From assembly GCF_010500245.1 (NCBI RefSeq), contig NZ_JAAGOX010000032.1:248001-312000 (forward strand): DNA of 64,000 nt, written 5' to 3'. The translations under genes and the position numbers were made by a program. The notes under the pieces are model-generated. The model saw only the letters and a program-made list of their open reading frames with translations. It did no database searches and had not been told where the DNA came from. Shown piece after piece: positions 46,699 to 55,317 of the stretch. Within the stretch, counting starts at the first letter, position 1, and each line of letters begins with the position of its first letter. Source of the DNA: Ruegeria sp. PrR005. Lineage in GTDB: Bacteria > Pseudomonadota > Alphaproteobacteria > Rhodobacterales > Rhodobacteraceae.

Positions 46699-46862
46699 AA
46701 ATCGCTCCCTGGGATGGAATGCAACTCTTTGACGTAATTCACAAAATCGTGAGGAAGTCCCTCACTACTCAGGTTAAAGGCCCTTTTTTCCCGATCCGGG
46801 CGCCCTGCGACCAAACGACTTTTGCAATTGCAGCATTGAAAGCTGCGTCACAGATACGCTTT

Positions 46863-46876
46863 TTGACCCATGTCAA
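46863..46876. promoter_or_regulatory. FNR box upstream of ccoG
   Basis: TTGACCCATGTCAA, FNR-type half-sites with a 4-base spacer, centred 70 bases before the ccoG start codon. TAGAAT at 46913-46918 is a possible -10. Confidence 0.88.
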
Positions 46877-46939
46877 AGTGTGCGCAGCGTGTATCTGGAA
46901 GAAGTCGCGCTGTAGAATAGCCAGAACCGGAGTGAGTTC

Positions 46940-48367
46940 GTGAGCGAGTCGACCCCAGAACCTAGCCTTTACGCCGCGCGAGAGCCGATCTTTCCCCGAC
47001 GGGTTTCCGGAAAGTTCCGTAATCTCAAGTGGATCATCATGGCGGTCACGCTGGGGATCTACTATCTGACGCCCTGGATTCGCTGGGATCGCGGCCCCAG
47101 CCTGCCGGATCAGGCGGTGCTGCTCGATATGGCCAACCGCCGGTTCTACTTCTTCTGGATCGAAATCTGGCCGCATGAGTTCTATTTTGTCGCCGGCCTG
47201 CTGATCATGGCCGGTTTGGGCCTGTTCCTGTTTACTTCGGCACTGGGCCGGGTCTGGTGCGGTTATGCCTGCCCGCAGACCGTCTGGACTGACCTGTTCA
47301 TCCTGGTCGAACGCTGGATTGAGGGCGACCGGAACGCGCGCCTGCGGCTGCATCGGCAACAAAAGCTGGATTTCCGTAAGGCTCGGCTGCGGTTGACGAA
47401 ATGGACCGTCTGGCTGCTGATCGGACTCGCCACCGGCGGGGCCTGGATTTTCTACTTCGCCGATGCTCCGACGTTGCTGCGCGATCTGGTAACCCTCAAC
47501 GCGCATCCGATCGCCTATACGACAATGGCGGTGCTGACCTTTACCACCTTCTTTTTCGGTGGTTTCGCGCGGGAACAGATCTGTATCTATGCCTGCCCCT
47601 GGCCGCGCATTCAGGCCGCGATGATGGACGAGGATACGCTGGTTGTGGGCTACCGCGAATGGCGGGGTGAGCCGCGTGGCAAGGGCAAACGCACTGAGGA
47701 TTCCGAACTGGGCGACTGCATCGACTGCATGGCCTGCGTCAACGTCTGCCCGGTGGGCATCGACATTCGGGACGGCCAGCAGTTGGAGTGCATCACCTGT
47801 GCGCTGTGTATCGACGCCTGCGACGACATGATGGAAAAGATCGGCAAGCCACGCGGGCTGATCGACTATATGGCGCTCAAGGACGAAGAGGCCGAGCGCG
47901 CCGGCCAACCGCCCAAGAGCGTCTGGAAGCACATCCTGCGGCCGCGCACGATCATGTATACCAGCCTGTGGTCGCTGGTCGGTTTCGCGTTGCTGTTCGC
48001 GCTGTTCATCCGGTCCGACATCGACCTGACAGTGGCCCCGGTTCGCAACCCGACTTATGTCACCTTGTCCGACGGGTCGATCCGCAACACCTATGACGTG
48101 CGCCTGCGCAACAAGCATGGCGAGGATCGCCGGTTCCGCCTGTCCGTGGTCGGAGATCCGACGATGCGGATCGAGCTGGAAGGCACACCGTATGAGTCCG
48201 TAATCGTTTCGGCTGACACGGCTCAGTTGCAACGTGTATACATCGTCGCACCAAAGGATGCCGCGCCGTCGAATGCCGCAAGCACGGATGTGCGCATCTG
48301 GGTCGAGGATCTTGGCAATGGCGAGCGTGCCTACAAGGACACGACGTTCAATGGACGGGGGAACTGA
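46940..48367 (+). CDS. ccoG: Cytochrome c oxidase accessory protein CcoG (RdxB/FixG)
   Basis: The 475-residue membrane protein has about five helices and two ferredoxin-like cluster motifs (CIDCMACVNVCP, CITCALCIDAC). Further Cys pairs lie in membrane-facing loops (CGYACPQT, CIYACPWPR). It works as a cupric reductase for the CuB centre during cbb3 assembly. The start is GTG 46940 with ggag upstream. First gene of ccoGHIS, with an FNR box in front. Confidence 0.95.
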   Translation: MSESTPEPSLYAAREPIFPRRVSGKFRNLKWIIMAVTLGIYYLTPWIRWDRGPSLPDQAVLLDMANRRFYFFWIEIWPHEFYFVAGLLIMAGLGLFLFTSALGRVWCGYACPQTVWTDLFILVERWIEGDRNARLRLHRQQKLDFRKARLRLTKWTVWLLIGLATGGAWIFYFADAPTLLRDLVTLNAHPIAYTTMAVLTFTTFFFGGFAREQICIYACPWPRIQAAMMDEDTLVVGYREWRGEPRGKGKRTEDSELGDCIDCMACVNVCPVGIDIRDGQQLECITCALCIDACDDMMEKIGKPRGLIDYMALKDEEAERAGQPPKSVWKHILRPRTIMYTSLWSLVGFALLFALFIRSDIDLTVAPVRNPTYVTLSDGSIRNTYDVRLRNKHGEDRRFRLSVVGDPTMRIELEGTPYESVIVSADTAQLQRVYIVAPKDAAPSNAASTDVRIWVEDLGNGERAYKDTTFNGRGN

Positions 48368-48369
48368 GC

Positions 48370-48828
48370 ATGAGCGAACGCAAGTTCACCGGAAAACATG
48401 CGGCGGCTGTGTTCATCGGCGCCTTTGGCGTGATCATCGGGGTCAACATCCTGCTGGCCGTCAGCGCGATCAAGACCTTTCCGGGGCTGGAGGTAAAGAA
48501 CTCCTACGTCGCCAGCCAGGAATTCAACACCCGGCTGCATGAGCAAGAGGCACTGGGATGGTCGGTGCGCGCGGACGCTGCGGGTGGCCTTGTCACCCTG
48601 TCGATCACCGATCAGGCGGGCCAGCCGGTCGAAGTGGCCGACCTGAAGGCGGTGGTTGGGCGGGCGACCCATGTGAAGGAAGATATCGAGCCCGTTTTCA
48701 CCTTTGATGGCACCGCCTATGTGGCCAAGGCCGAATTGGGGGATGGCAACTGGAACATCCGCATGGTGGCGCGCGCCGAAGATGGCACCGAGTTCACCCA
48801 GCGCGTCGTTTTGCATGTGAAAGGGTGA
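48370..48828 (+). CDS. ccoH: CcoH/FixH family oxidase assembly protein
   Basis: The 152-residue protein has an N-terminal membrane helix (residues 9-31, AAVFIGAFGVIIGVNILLAV) and a periplasmic beta-rich domain (FixH family). Needed for stable assembly of the cbb3 complex. It starts 2 bases after the ccoG stop, coupled in the operon. Confidence 0.92.
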   Translation: MSERKFTGKHAAAVFIGAFGVIIGVNILLAVSAIKTFPGLEVKNSYVASQEFNTRLHEQEALGWSVRADAAGGLVTLSITDQAGQPVEVADLKAVVGRATHVKEDIEPVFTFDGTAYVAKAELGDGNWNIRMVARAEDGTEFTQRVVLHVKG

Positions 48829-48832
48829 TGGC

Positions 48833-51010
48833 GTGACAGCGCAACTTCGCCCTTCGCTTGCGGCCTGCCCGGCCTGCGTGGCCGCCCCGCTGGAACCGGC
48901 CAGACCGGTGCCCGAGGATGTGCAGATTGCCCTGTCCCTGCCCGGCATCCATTGTTCTGCCTGCATCTCGACCGTTGAACGTACCTTGGCCGCATATCCG
49001 GGGGTCGAGGATGCACGAGTCAACCTGACCCTCAAACGGGCGCTGATCAAGGCAGCGCCCGACCTGCGCGCGGCCGACCTGATCCCGGTGCTGGAGCGCG
49101 CGGGATATGAGGCGCATGAGCTGGATCCGGGCGCATTGAGTGCGACCCAGACGGACCGGGCCGGTCGTGACCTGCTGATGCGTCTGGCGGTAGCAGGGTT
49201 CGCGTCGATGAACGTCATGCTGCTGTCAGTGTCGGTCTGGTCAGGGGCGTCGGATGCGACACGCGACATGTTCCACTGGATTTCGGCGGCCATCGCGATG
49301 CCAGCCATCGCCTTTTCGGCGCAGCCTTTCTTTGTCAGTGCCTGGAGCGCGTTGAAGGTCAAGCGCCTGAATATGGATGTGCCCATCGTGCTGGCTATCG
49401 TGCTGGCGCTGGTGACATCCTTGTGGGAAACCTCGCTGTCGGGGGAAGACGCCTATTTCGATGCAGCGCTGACACTCACATTCTTCCTGCTGGCGGGCCG
49501 TTACCTTGATTACCGGACAAGGGCGGTCGCGCGATCCGCGGCCGAGGAACTGGCCGCGCTGGAAGTGCCCCGCGCGATCCGGCTGGAGGATGGCCGGGAG
49601 ACAGAGATTCCGGTCGCGCAACTGGCGGTCGGCGATCTCATCCTGGTACGGCCGGGCGGGCGGATGCCCGTCGATGGCGAGATTGTCGAGGGGCGCTCGG
49701 AGCTCGACCGGTCGCTGCTGACCGGCGAGACGCTGCCGGTCTTTGCCGAGCCCGGACGTGCCGTCAGCGCCGGAGAGGTCAACCTGACCGGGCCGCTGGT
49801 GATCCGGGCCAGCGCCGTGGGGCAGGAAACCTCGCTGCACCGCATGGCTGACCTTGTCGCCATCGCCGAAAGCGGTCGGTCGCGCTATACCTCGCTGGCC
49901 GACAGTGCAGCAAAGCTTTATGCGCCAGGCGTTCACATCCTGTCGGTCCTCAGTTTCCTGGGCTGGTTGGTTTATTCGGGCGATGTGCGCACCGCGCTGA
50001 ACATCGCCGCGGCCGTTCTGATCATCACGTGTCCTTGTGCACTGGGCCTTGCGGTGCCGGCGGTGACCACGGCCGCCTCGGGGAGGCTTTTCAAGAAGGG
50101 CATGCTGATCAAGCACGCGACTGCGCTGGAACGCCTGGCCGAGGTCGATACCGTTGTGTTCGACAAGACCGGCACGTTGACCGCCGGCACGCCGGAACTG
50201 ACCAATCTGGGTGAAATCCTGCGCGATGATCTGTCGGTGGCGCTGGCATTGGCGCAGGCATCCTCGCACCCGCTTTCGGTATCCTTGACCCGCGCGGCGC
50301 GTTCGGCTGGCGCCGAACCAGCGGCGGTCGAGGATGTGCGCGAGATTCCGGGCTATGGCACCGAAGGTGTCTGGCAGGGCATGCGTGTGCGGCTTGGCCG
50401 CGCGGCTTGGGTCGGTGCGGCGCATGGTGGACAGACATCGGCCTGGCTGGCCGTGGGCGACCGGGCACCTGTTGGCTTTCTGTTCACGGACGCGCTGCGT
50501 CCCGGGGCCGAAGAAACGGTTGCGGCGCTGAAGGCATCGGGCAAGCAGGTCATGCTGATGTCCGGCGATACCACCGGCGCGGTCGAGGCGCTGGCAAACC
50601 GCCTGGGGATCGCCAACTGGATGGCCGAGGCGCTGCCACAGGACAAGGTGGCGCGGGTGCAGGCACTGGCCGGGCAAGGCAAGCGAATTCTGATGGTGGG
50701 CGACGGGCTGAACGATACCGCCGCCCTGGTCGCCGCCCATGTCTCGATCTCTCCCGCATCGGCGCTGGATGCGGCGCGGGTGGCATCGGACATCGTGCTG
50801 CTGGGCACCGACCTAAGCCCGATTGCCAGGGCCTGCGACACGGCCAAGAAGGCGACCCGCCGGATCCGCGAGAATTTCCAGATCGCGACCGTCTACAACG
50901 TCATCGCGGTACCCCTGGCGGTTGCCGGCCTGTGTTCACCGCTGATTGCGGCCTTGGCCATGTCGACGTCGTCCATTACCGTATCACTGAACGCGCTGCG
51001 GCTGAGGTGA
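48833..51010 (+). CDS. ccoI: Copper-translocating P-type ATPase CcoI/FixI
   Basis: The 725-residue P1B ATPase has an N-terminal CPAC pair (Cys12/15) and an HMA-like GIHCSAC (Cys41/44). It also carries the phosphatase loop LTGETLPV, the membrane metal site CPC in TCPCALGLAVP, the phosphorylation site DKTGTLT and GDGLNDTAAL. It moves copper for the CuB centre of cbb3 oxidase. The start is GTG 48833, 4 bases after ccoH, with aaaggg upstream. No ATG is available in frame. Confidence 0.95.
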   Translation: MTAQLRPSLAACPACVAAPLEPARPVPEDVQIALSLPGIHCSACISTVERTLAAYPGVEDARVNLTLKRALIKAAPDLRAADLIPVLERAGYEAHELDPGALSATQTDRAGRDLLMRLAVAGFASMNVMLLSVSVWSGASDATRDMFHWISAAIAMPAIAFSAQPFFVSAWSALKVKRLNMDVPIVLAIVLALVTSLWETSLSGEDAYFDAALTLTFFLLAGRYLDYRTRAVARSAAEELAALEVPRAIRLEDGRETEIPVAQLAVGDLILVRPGGRMPVDGEIVEGRSELDRSLLTGETLPVFAEPGRAVSAGEVNLTGPLVIRASAVGQETSLHRMADLVAIAESGRSRYTSLADSAAKLYAPGVHILSVLSFLGWLVYSGDVRTALNIAAAVLIITCPCALGLAVPAVTTAASGRLFKKGMLIKHATALERLAEVDTVVFDKTGTLTAGTPELTNLGEILRDDLSVALALAQASSHPLSVSLTRAARSAGAEPAAVEDVREIPGYGTEGVWQGMRVRLGRAAWVGAAHGGQTSAWLAVGDRAPVGFLFTDALRPGAEETVAALKASGKQVMLMSGDTTGAVEALANRLGIANWMAEALPQDKVARVQALAGQGKRILMVGDGLNDTAALVAAHVSISPASALDAARVASDIVLLGTDLSPIARACDTAKKATRRIRENFQIATVYNVIAVPLAVAGLCSPLIAALAMSTSSITVSLNALRLR

Positions 51011-51014
51011 GCTT

Positions 51015-51173
51015 ATGGAAGTCCTTTCCTATCTGATTCCAATCTCCCTGATCCTGGGCGCGATCGGGCTGCTGGCCTTTGTCTATACCGTGCGGTCCAA
51101 CCAGTACGATGACCCCGAAGGCGACGCCCGCCGCATCCTGTCAAATGACTGGGACGACCGGCCAAAGCCTTGA
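51015..51173 (+). CDS. ccoS: Cbb3 oxidase maturation protein CcoS
   Basis: The 52-residue protein begins MEVLSYLIPISLILGAIGL, one membrane helix followed by the family-typical QYDDPEGDARRIL tail. It is needed for cofactor insertion in cbb3 oxidase. It starts 4 bases after the ccoI stop, the last gene of ccoGHIS. Identified directly from the sequence after ccoI. Confidence 0.93.
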   Translation: MEVLSYLIPISLILGAIGLLAFVYTVRSNQYDDPEGDARRILSNDWDDRPKP

Positions 51174-51220
51174 CGCTTTGCCCGTTTGCGCCAGACTGAC
51201 GGGAACAGGGGAGAGTCCGA

Positions 51221-51625
51221 ATGGAGATATTCGCAAGCGGAAGCCGGCCGACCCGGCGCGCGAACGAGGAATGGTTTACCGGTACGGTCTGGCAGGATCC
51301 GGTGATCGAAGCACCGGAACCGGCGCGCGTGCGCGCCTTGCGCGTGGGGTTCGAGCCGGGGGCGAGAACCGCTTGGCATACCCATCCACTGGGCCAGACG
51401 CTGCATGTGCTGTCCGGCGTGGGATTGGTCGGCACCCGGACTGCCGCGCCACGTCTGATCCGCGCGGGCGACACGGTCTGGATCCCGCCGGGCGAGGAAC
51501 ACTGGCACGGTGCGGCGCCCTACACAGGCATGGTTCACCTGGCCATTCAGGAGGCGCAGGACGGGCAGGTGGCCAACTGGCTGGAAAAGGTCGCTGATGC
51601 CGACTATCTGACCGTCCCGACCTGA
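51221..51625 (+). CDS. Cupin domain protein
   Basis: The 134-residue small cupin has a first motif GARTAWHTHPLGQTLHVLSG (His residues of the metal site) and a second motif PPGEEHWHGAAP. Such single-domain cupins include quercetinase-like and carboxymuconolactone-related proteins; the reaction here is unknown. It follows ccoS by 47 bases on the same strand but has its own ribosome site (gggagag), so membership of the ccoGHIS operon is uncertain. Confidence 0.88.
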   Translation: MEIFASGSRPTRRANEEWFTGTVWQDPVIEAPEPARVRALRVGFEPGARTAWHTHPLGQTLHVLSGVGLVGTRTAAPRLIRAGDTVWIPPGEEHWHGAAPYTGMVHLAIQEAQDGQVANWLEKVADADYLTVPT

Positions 51626-51652
51626 ACCGGCGTCCGGGAAATTGAACCGGCC

Positions 51653-51681
51653 TTGAATTCGGCACCCGGTCCGGCTATGTG
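51653..51681 (+). promoter_or_regulatory. Candidate promoter of secE-nusG
   Basis: TTGAAT (51653-51658), 17-base spacer, TATGTG (51676-51681), about 33 bases before the secE ATG. The match is moderate. Confidence 0.4.
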
Positions 51682-51714
51682 CCCTTAATCCGCAAGCAGA
51701 GAGAAGTCAGGCAG

Positions 51715-51912
51715 ATGGCCACCAGCAACCCGATCCAGTTCATCCAGCAGGTCCGTGCAGAAGTATCCAAAGTCGTCTGGCCGACCCGCCGCGAGGTTCT
51801 GCTGACCACGGTCATGGTCTTTATCATGGCAGCCCTGACAGCCGTTTTCTTTGCCTTGGTCGATCTGTCGATCCGGGGCGGTTTGCAGTTGCTTTTGGGG
51901 ATGTTCAACTGA
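51715..51912 (+). CDS. secE: Preprotein translocase subunit SecE
   Basis: The 65-residue single-helix subunit of the SecYEG channel has the conserved cytoplasmic motif VRAEVSKVVWPTRREVLLTT and the membrane helix at residues 30-55. ATG 51715 follows gagagaag. It lies ahead of nusG in the usual order. The tRNA-Trp gene often found upstream in bacteria is not present here. Confidence 0.95.
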   Translation: MATSNPIQFIQQVRAEVSKVVWPTRREVLLTTVMVFIMAALTAVFFALVDLSIRGGLQLLLGMFN

Positions 51913-51995
51913 CCAGCCACGGGCCGGGCGAACAATCCGGCCTTGCACATCGGCGGTTCAGGGGCTAGTTCACGCGGAACCTTTGGGATAGGCGT

Positions 51996-52024
51996 GCGGC
52001 GATTCGAGCTGCGCGCCGCTTTTT
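51996..52024 (+). terminator. Terminator-like hairpin between secE and nusG
   Basis: Stem GCGGCG/CGCCGC with a 12-base loop followed by five T. It lies inside the 206-base secE-nusG gap, so it would reduce, not end, transcription into nusG, or nusG has its own start downstream. Confidence 0.45.
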
Positions 52025-52118
52025 GTTCCGGAGAGCGCGGCTTTGCCGCCGCACAAATCGACACATATGCCGGGGTGCCTCGAGTGACCTGGCAAGAAAA
52101 GACAAGGACGACAGGTTC

Positions 52119-52652
52119 ATGGCGAAACGGTGGTACTCGGTCAGCGTTCTTTCGAACTTCGAAAAGAAGGTTGCAGAGCAGATCCGTTCCTCGGTCGCCG
52201 AAAATGGCCTTGAGGACCAGATCGACGAAGTCCTGGTGCCGACCGAAGAGGTCATCGAGGTGCGCCGGGGCAAGAAGGTCACCACCGAGCGTCGCTTTAT
52301 GCCCGGTTACGTTCTGGTGCACATGGAAATGTCCGATCGGGGTTATCACCTGATCAACTCGATCAACCGGGTCACCGGTTTCCTGGGCCCACAGGGCCGC
52401 CCGATGCCGATGCGCGATGCCGAGGTCAACCAGATCCTCAACCGCGTGCAGGAAGGCGAAGAGGCACCGCGCACCCTGATCTCGTTCGAGATCGGCGAGC
52501 GGGTCAAGGTCAATGACGGCCCGTTCGAAGGTTTCGACGGCATGGTCGAGGGCGTGGACGACGACAGCCAGAAGCTGCGCGTGTCGGTGTCGATCTTCGG
52601 CCGGGAAACCCCGGTCGAGCTGGATTTCACACAGGTTGCCAAGCAGGCCTGA
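52119..52652 (+). CDS. nusG: Transcription termination/antitermination protein NusG
   Basis: The 177-residue protein has an N-terminal NGN domain (AKRWYSVSVLSNFEKKVAEQI) that binds the RNA polymerase clamp. The C-terminal KOW domain (GERVKVNDGPFEGFDGMVEG) contacts Rho or ribosomal S10. ATG 52119 gives the standard start. It precedes rplK in the conserved cluster. Confidence 0.96.
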   Translation: MAKRWYSVSVLSNFEKKVAEQIRSSVAENGLEDQIDEVLVPTEEVIEVRRGKKVTTERRFMPGYVLVHMEMSDRGYHLINSINRVTGFLGPQGRPMPMRDAEVNQILNRVQEGEEAPRTLISFEIGERVKVNDGPFEGFDGMVEGVDDDSQKLRVSVSIFGRETPVELDFTQVAKQA

Positions 52653-52760
52653 GGTGAATGCACTGTGGGAGGTTCAGGGTGACGCGTCATCCGGTGCCGG
52701 ACCACACAACATGAGAACCCGAGGGGCGCGCCCCGAAGGTGTTGAAAAAGGAGAAGGCCA

Positions 52761-53186
52761 ATGGCCAAGAAACTGATCGGCACGCTGAAGCTTCAGGTGC
52801 CTGCAGGCAAGGCGAACCCGTCGCCGCCAGTTGGTCCGGCGCTGGGTCAGCGCGGCATCAACATCATGGAATTCTGCAAGGCGTTCAACGCCAAGACCGC
52901 AGACATGGAAGTGGGCGCACCTTGCCCGACCGTGATTTCCTATTACCAGGACAAATCCTTCACCATGGAAATCAAGACGCCGCCCGCGTCCTATTTCCTG
53001 AAGAAGGCCGCCAAGATCCAGTCGGGTTCAAAGACCCCCTCGCGCGCGACCGCCGGCACCGTCACCGTTGCCCAGGTCCGCGAAATCGCCGAGGCAAAGA
53101 TGAAGGATCTGAACGCCAACGATATCGAAGGCGCAATGCAGATCATCCTGGGCTCGGCCCGGTCCATGGGCATCGAGGTGAAGTAA
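52761..53186 (+). CDS. rplK: Ribosomal protein L11
   Basis: At 141 residues this is the usual length. The N-terminal domain shows [22 protein letters not shown] and the C-terminal domain [19 protein letters not shown], which binds 23S rRNA at the GTPase centre. A strong ribosome site (aaaggagaa) is present. Followed after 1 base by rplA. Confidence 0.97.
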   Translation: MAKKLIGTLKLQVPAGKANPSPPVGPALGQRGINIMEFCKAFNAKTADMEVGAPCPTVISYYQDKSFTMEIKTPPASYFLKKAAKIQSGSKTPSRATAGTVTVAQVREIAEAKMKDLNANDIEGAMQIILGSARSMGIEVK

Positions 53187-53187
53187 G

Positions 53188-53886
53188 ATGGCAAAGCTTG
53201 GAAAACGCACCCGCGCAGCCCGCGAAGCCTTTGTCGGCAAGGAAAACCTGTCGGTCGAAGAAGCTGTTGCCCTGATCAAGTCGTCGGCCTCGGCAAAGTT
53301 CGACGAGACCGTCGAGATCGCGATGAACCTGGGCGTTGACCCGCGTCACGCCGACCAGATGGTCCGTGGTGTTGTCGGCCTGCCGAACGGCACCGGCAAG
53401 ACTGTGCGCGTCGCGGTCTTTGCCCGTGGCCCCAAGGCTGAAGAGGCACAGGCCGCCGGCGCGGATATCGTCGGTGCCGAGGACTTGATGGAAACCATCC
53501 AGTCCGGCAAGATCGAATTCGATCGCTGCATCGCGACCCCGGACATGATGCCGGTTGTCGGTCGCCTGGGTAAAATCCTCGGCCCGCGCAACCTGATGCC
53601 GAACCCCAAGGTCGGCACCGTGACCATGGACGTCGCCCAGGCCGTGCAGAACGCCAAGGGCGGTGAAGTCCAGTTCAAGGTCGAAAAGGCCGGTGTCATC
53701 CATGCCGGCGTCGGCAAGGTGTCGTTCGACGAGGCCAAACTGGCCGAAAACGTCCGCGCCTTTGTGGATGCAGTCGCCAAGGCCAAACCGGCAGGCGCCA
53801 AGGGCACCTACCTGAAAAAGATCGCTCTCAGCTCGACCATGGGCCCGGGCGTGTCGGTTGACGTGGCCAGCGCCTCGGGCAACTAA
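53188..53886 (+). CDS. rplA: Ribosomal protein L1
   Basis: The 232-residue L1-stalk protein starts [15 protein letters not shown] and has the conserved [18 protein letters not shown] signature. In many bacteria L1 also represses its own rplKA mRNA. It starts 1 base after rplK. A strong terminator 39 bases after the stop separates it from the glycosyltransferase. Confidence 0.97.
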   Translation: MAKLGKRTRAAREAFVGKENLSVEEAVALIKSSASAKFDETVEIAMNLGVDPRHADQMVRGVVGLPNGTGKTVRVAVFARGPKAEEAQAAGADIVGAEDLMETIQSGKIEFDRCIATPDMMPVVGRLGKILGPRNLMPNPKVGTVTMDVAQAVQNAKGGEVQFKVEKAGVIHAGVGKVSFDEAKLAENVRAFVDAVAKAKPAGAKGTYLKKIALSSTMGPGVSVDVASASGN

Positions 53887-53925
53887 GAAACAAGGGACGC
53901 GACCCTGGTCGCGGCCCAGAGTTGA

Positions 53926-53965
53926 AACCCGGTATCGCCACTGGCGGTGCCGGGTTTTTCTTTTT
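53926..53965 (+). terminator. Rho-independent terminator after rplA
   Basis: 14-bp stem with two G-U pairs (AACCCGGTATCGCC/GGCGGTGCCGGGTT), loop act, followed by a TTTTTCTTTTT run. It ends the rplKA unit. Confidence 0.93.
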
Positions 53966-54104
53966 CGGGGTAGGAGGCCATCGTTTTGGCCTGGCCCGTC
54001 AACTCAACGCTGTTTTGACTTGGCTGCGGCCTTCGGTGTACGGTCGCCCCGAAAAACGTCCAGCGATGACAGAGGCGGGCAGCAATGACGAAGAAGGGTG
54101 AGGC

Positions 54105-55028
54105 ATGACCTCGCAATGGCGTGTCGGTGCCATCCTGAACGAGCCGCTGGCCGACACGCTGCGGTTTGCCGCCTGGTATCTTGACGCCGGCGCGTCGGGT
54201 CTGACCTTGTTGTTCGATAATCCCGAAGATCCGGCGCTAGAGGTGCTTGCCAGTCATCCGTCGGTAACCTGTATTCCCTGCACCGCCGAATTCTGGGCCG
54301 ATCTGGGTCTGACGCCCGACACGCGGTTCACCAAGCGGCAGAACATGGCGCTCAGCTGGGTCTATCGGTCGATGCCGGACGGATGGCTGTTGAATGTCGA
54401 TGCAGACGAGTTCCTGCATGTCATAAACGGGGCCGTGTCCAGTTTTCTGGCCGCCATGCCCGCTGAAACAGAAGCGGTGCGGGTGGAAACTGCCGAAATC
54501 GTTGTAGGTCCGGCAGGAGCGACAGAAAACATCTATCGCCTGCCGATGGAGCGGGACGTTGCCCGCCGGGTCTATGGTGACAGCGCGGCGCTGTTCGGTC
54601 CTCGCAGAAAAGGGCTGATCGGCCACCCGCAGGGGAAATCCTTTGTCCGTTGCGGTCTGCCGGGCGTCAGCCTGCGTCAGCATTGGGCGCAGCGCGCCGA
54701 CGGCAGCGAGATCGCTGAACGATACGTGCCGGTTCGCGAGGGCGCGGCGCTGCTTCATCACATCGGGCTGGACTATGCCGTTTGGCGGGCCAAGCTCGAC
54801 TGGCGGCTCGTCTCCAGTGGGTTTACCGTTCCCCTGACCGAGCGGATTCGCGCCATGCTCGACTTGCCCGACGCCGAGGAGAGGTTGCGGACCCTGCATG
54901 CCGACTTGCACGGTGTGGATGCTGAACGGCTGGACCGGCTGCGCGCCGAAGGTGTGAGCCTAGAGCTTCCCATTGACCTGGATGGAATAACCGCCCGGAG
55001 GTTCGGGAAAGGTCATGGAGCGGCCTGA
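54105..55028 (+). CDS. Glycosyltransferase family 2 protein
   Basis: Encodes 307 residues. The N-terminus resembles the Glyco_tranf_2_4 type (ILNEPLADTLRFAAWYLDAGASGLTLLFDN), and NVDADEFL provides the DxD metal motif at about residue 102. It may act on a surface polysaccharide; the donor and acceptor are unknown. Its position between rplKA and rplJL is unusual, with a strong terminator before it and the rplJ promoter after it, so it is an independent unit. Base composition is like the neighbours. Confidence 0.85.
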   Translation: MTSQWRVGAILNEPLADTLRFAAWYLDAGASGLTLLFDNPEDPALEVLASHPSVTCIPCTAEFWADLGLTPDTRFTKRQNMALSWVYRSMPDGWLLNVDADEFLHVINGAVSSFLAAMPAETEAVRVETAEIVVGPAGATENIYRLPMERDVARRVYGDSAALFGPRRKGLIGHPQGKSFVRCGLPGVSLRQHWAQRADGSEIAERYVPVREGAALLHHIGLDYAVWRAKLDWRLVSSGFTVPLTERIRAMLDLPDAEERLRTLHADLHGVDAERLDRLRAEGVSLELPIDLDGITARRFGKGHGAA

Positions 55029-55053
55029 TCGCGCCGATCGGTCGTTTTACCCC

Positions 55054-55082
55054 TTGGAAACCCCGCCACTCTGTCCTAAGTA
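55054..55082 (+). promoter_or_regulatory. Candidate rplJL promoter
   Basis: TTGGAA (55054-55059), 17-base spacer, TAAGTA (55077-55082), placing a start near 55090 just before the UUCG hairpin. Confidence 0.4.
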
Positions 55083-55092
55083 AGTCTGCGAG

Positions 55093-55120
55093 TAAAGCGT
55101 GCGATTCGTCGTGCGCTTTA
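55093..55120 (+). terminator. UUCG-loop hairpin at the start of the rplJ leader
   Basis: 12-bp stem with two G-U pairs and a TTCG loop, TAAAGCGTGCGA/TCGTGCGCTTTA, followed by tttcgtttcg. It is either the glycosyltransferase terminator or a 5' stabilising/attenuating structure of the rplJ mRNA. Confidence 0.6.
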
Positions 55121-55198
55121 TTTCGTTTCGTCCAAGACGGTGGGTGGCCACATTCGTAGCCTTAATTTCCTGCCTGAGACGGGAAGGACCAAAGAGAT

Positions 55199-55317
55199 CG
55201 AGGGCTCGACCCTCGGGCGATTATTTGGCTCAGCCCCGTAATGCGGACATGAACGCCGGGTGCGAGCCCGGCAAATATGAGCCGGGACGCCTCAACGTCC
55301 CAAACTTGGAGAGAACT
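55199..55317 (+). promoter_or_regulatory. Ribosomal L10 leader
   Basis: Three successive hairpins, CGAGGG/CCCTCG (55199-55215), GCCGGG/CCCGGC (55255-55272) and GGGACG/CGTCCC (55284-55301), end just before the rplJ ribosome site. The position and multi-hairpin form fit the autoregulatory L10 leader to which the L10-(L7/L12) complex binds. Confidence 0.65.

Noticed and set aside
51626-51714. Possible tRNA-Trp gene before secE
   Set aside because: The spacer has no T-arm GGTTCRAATCC-like sequence or cloverleaf; only a moderate promoter is visible.
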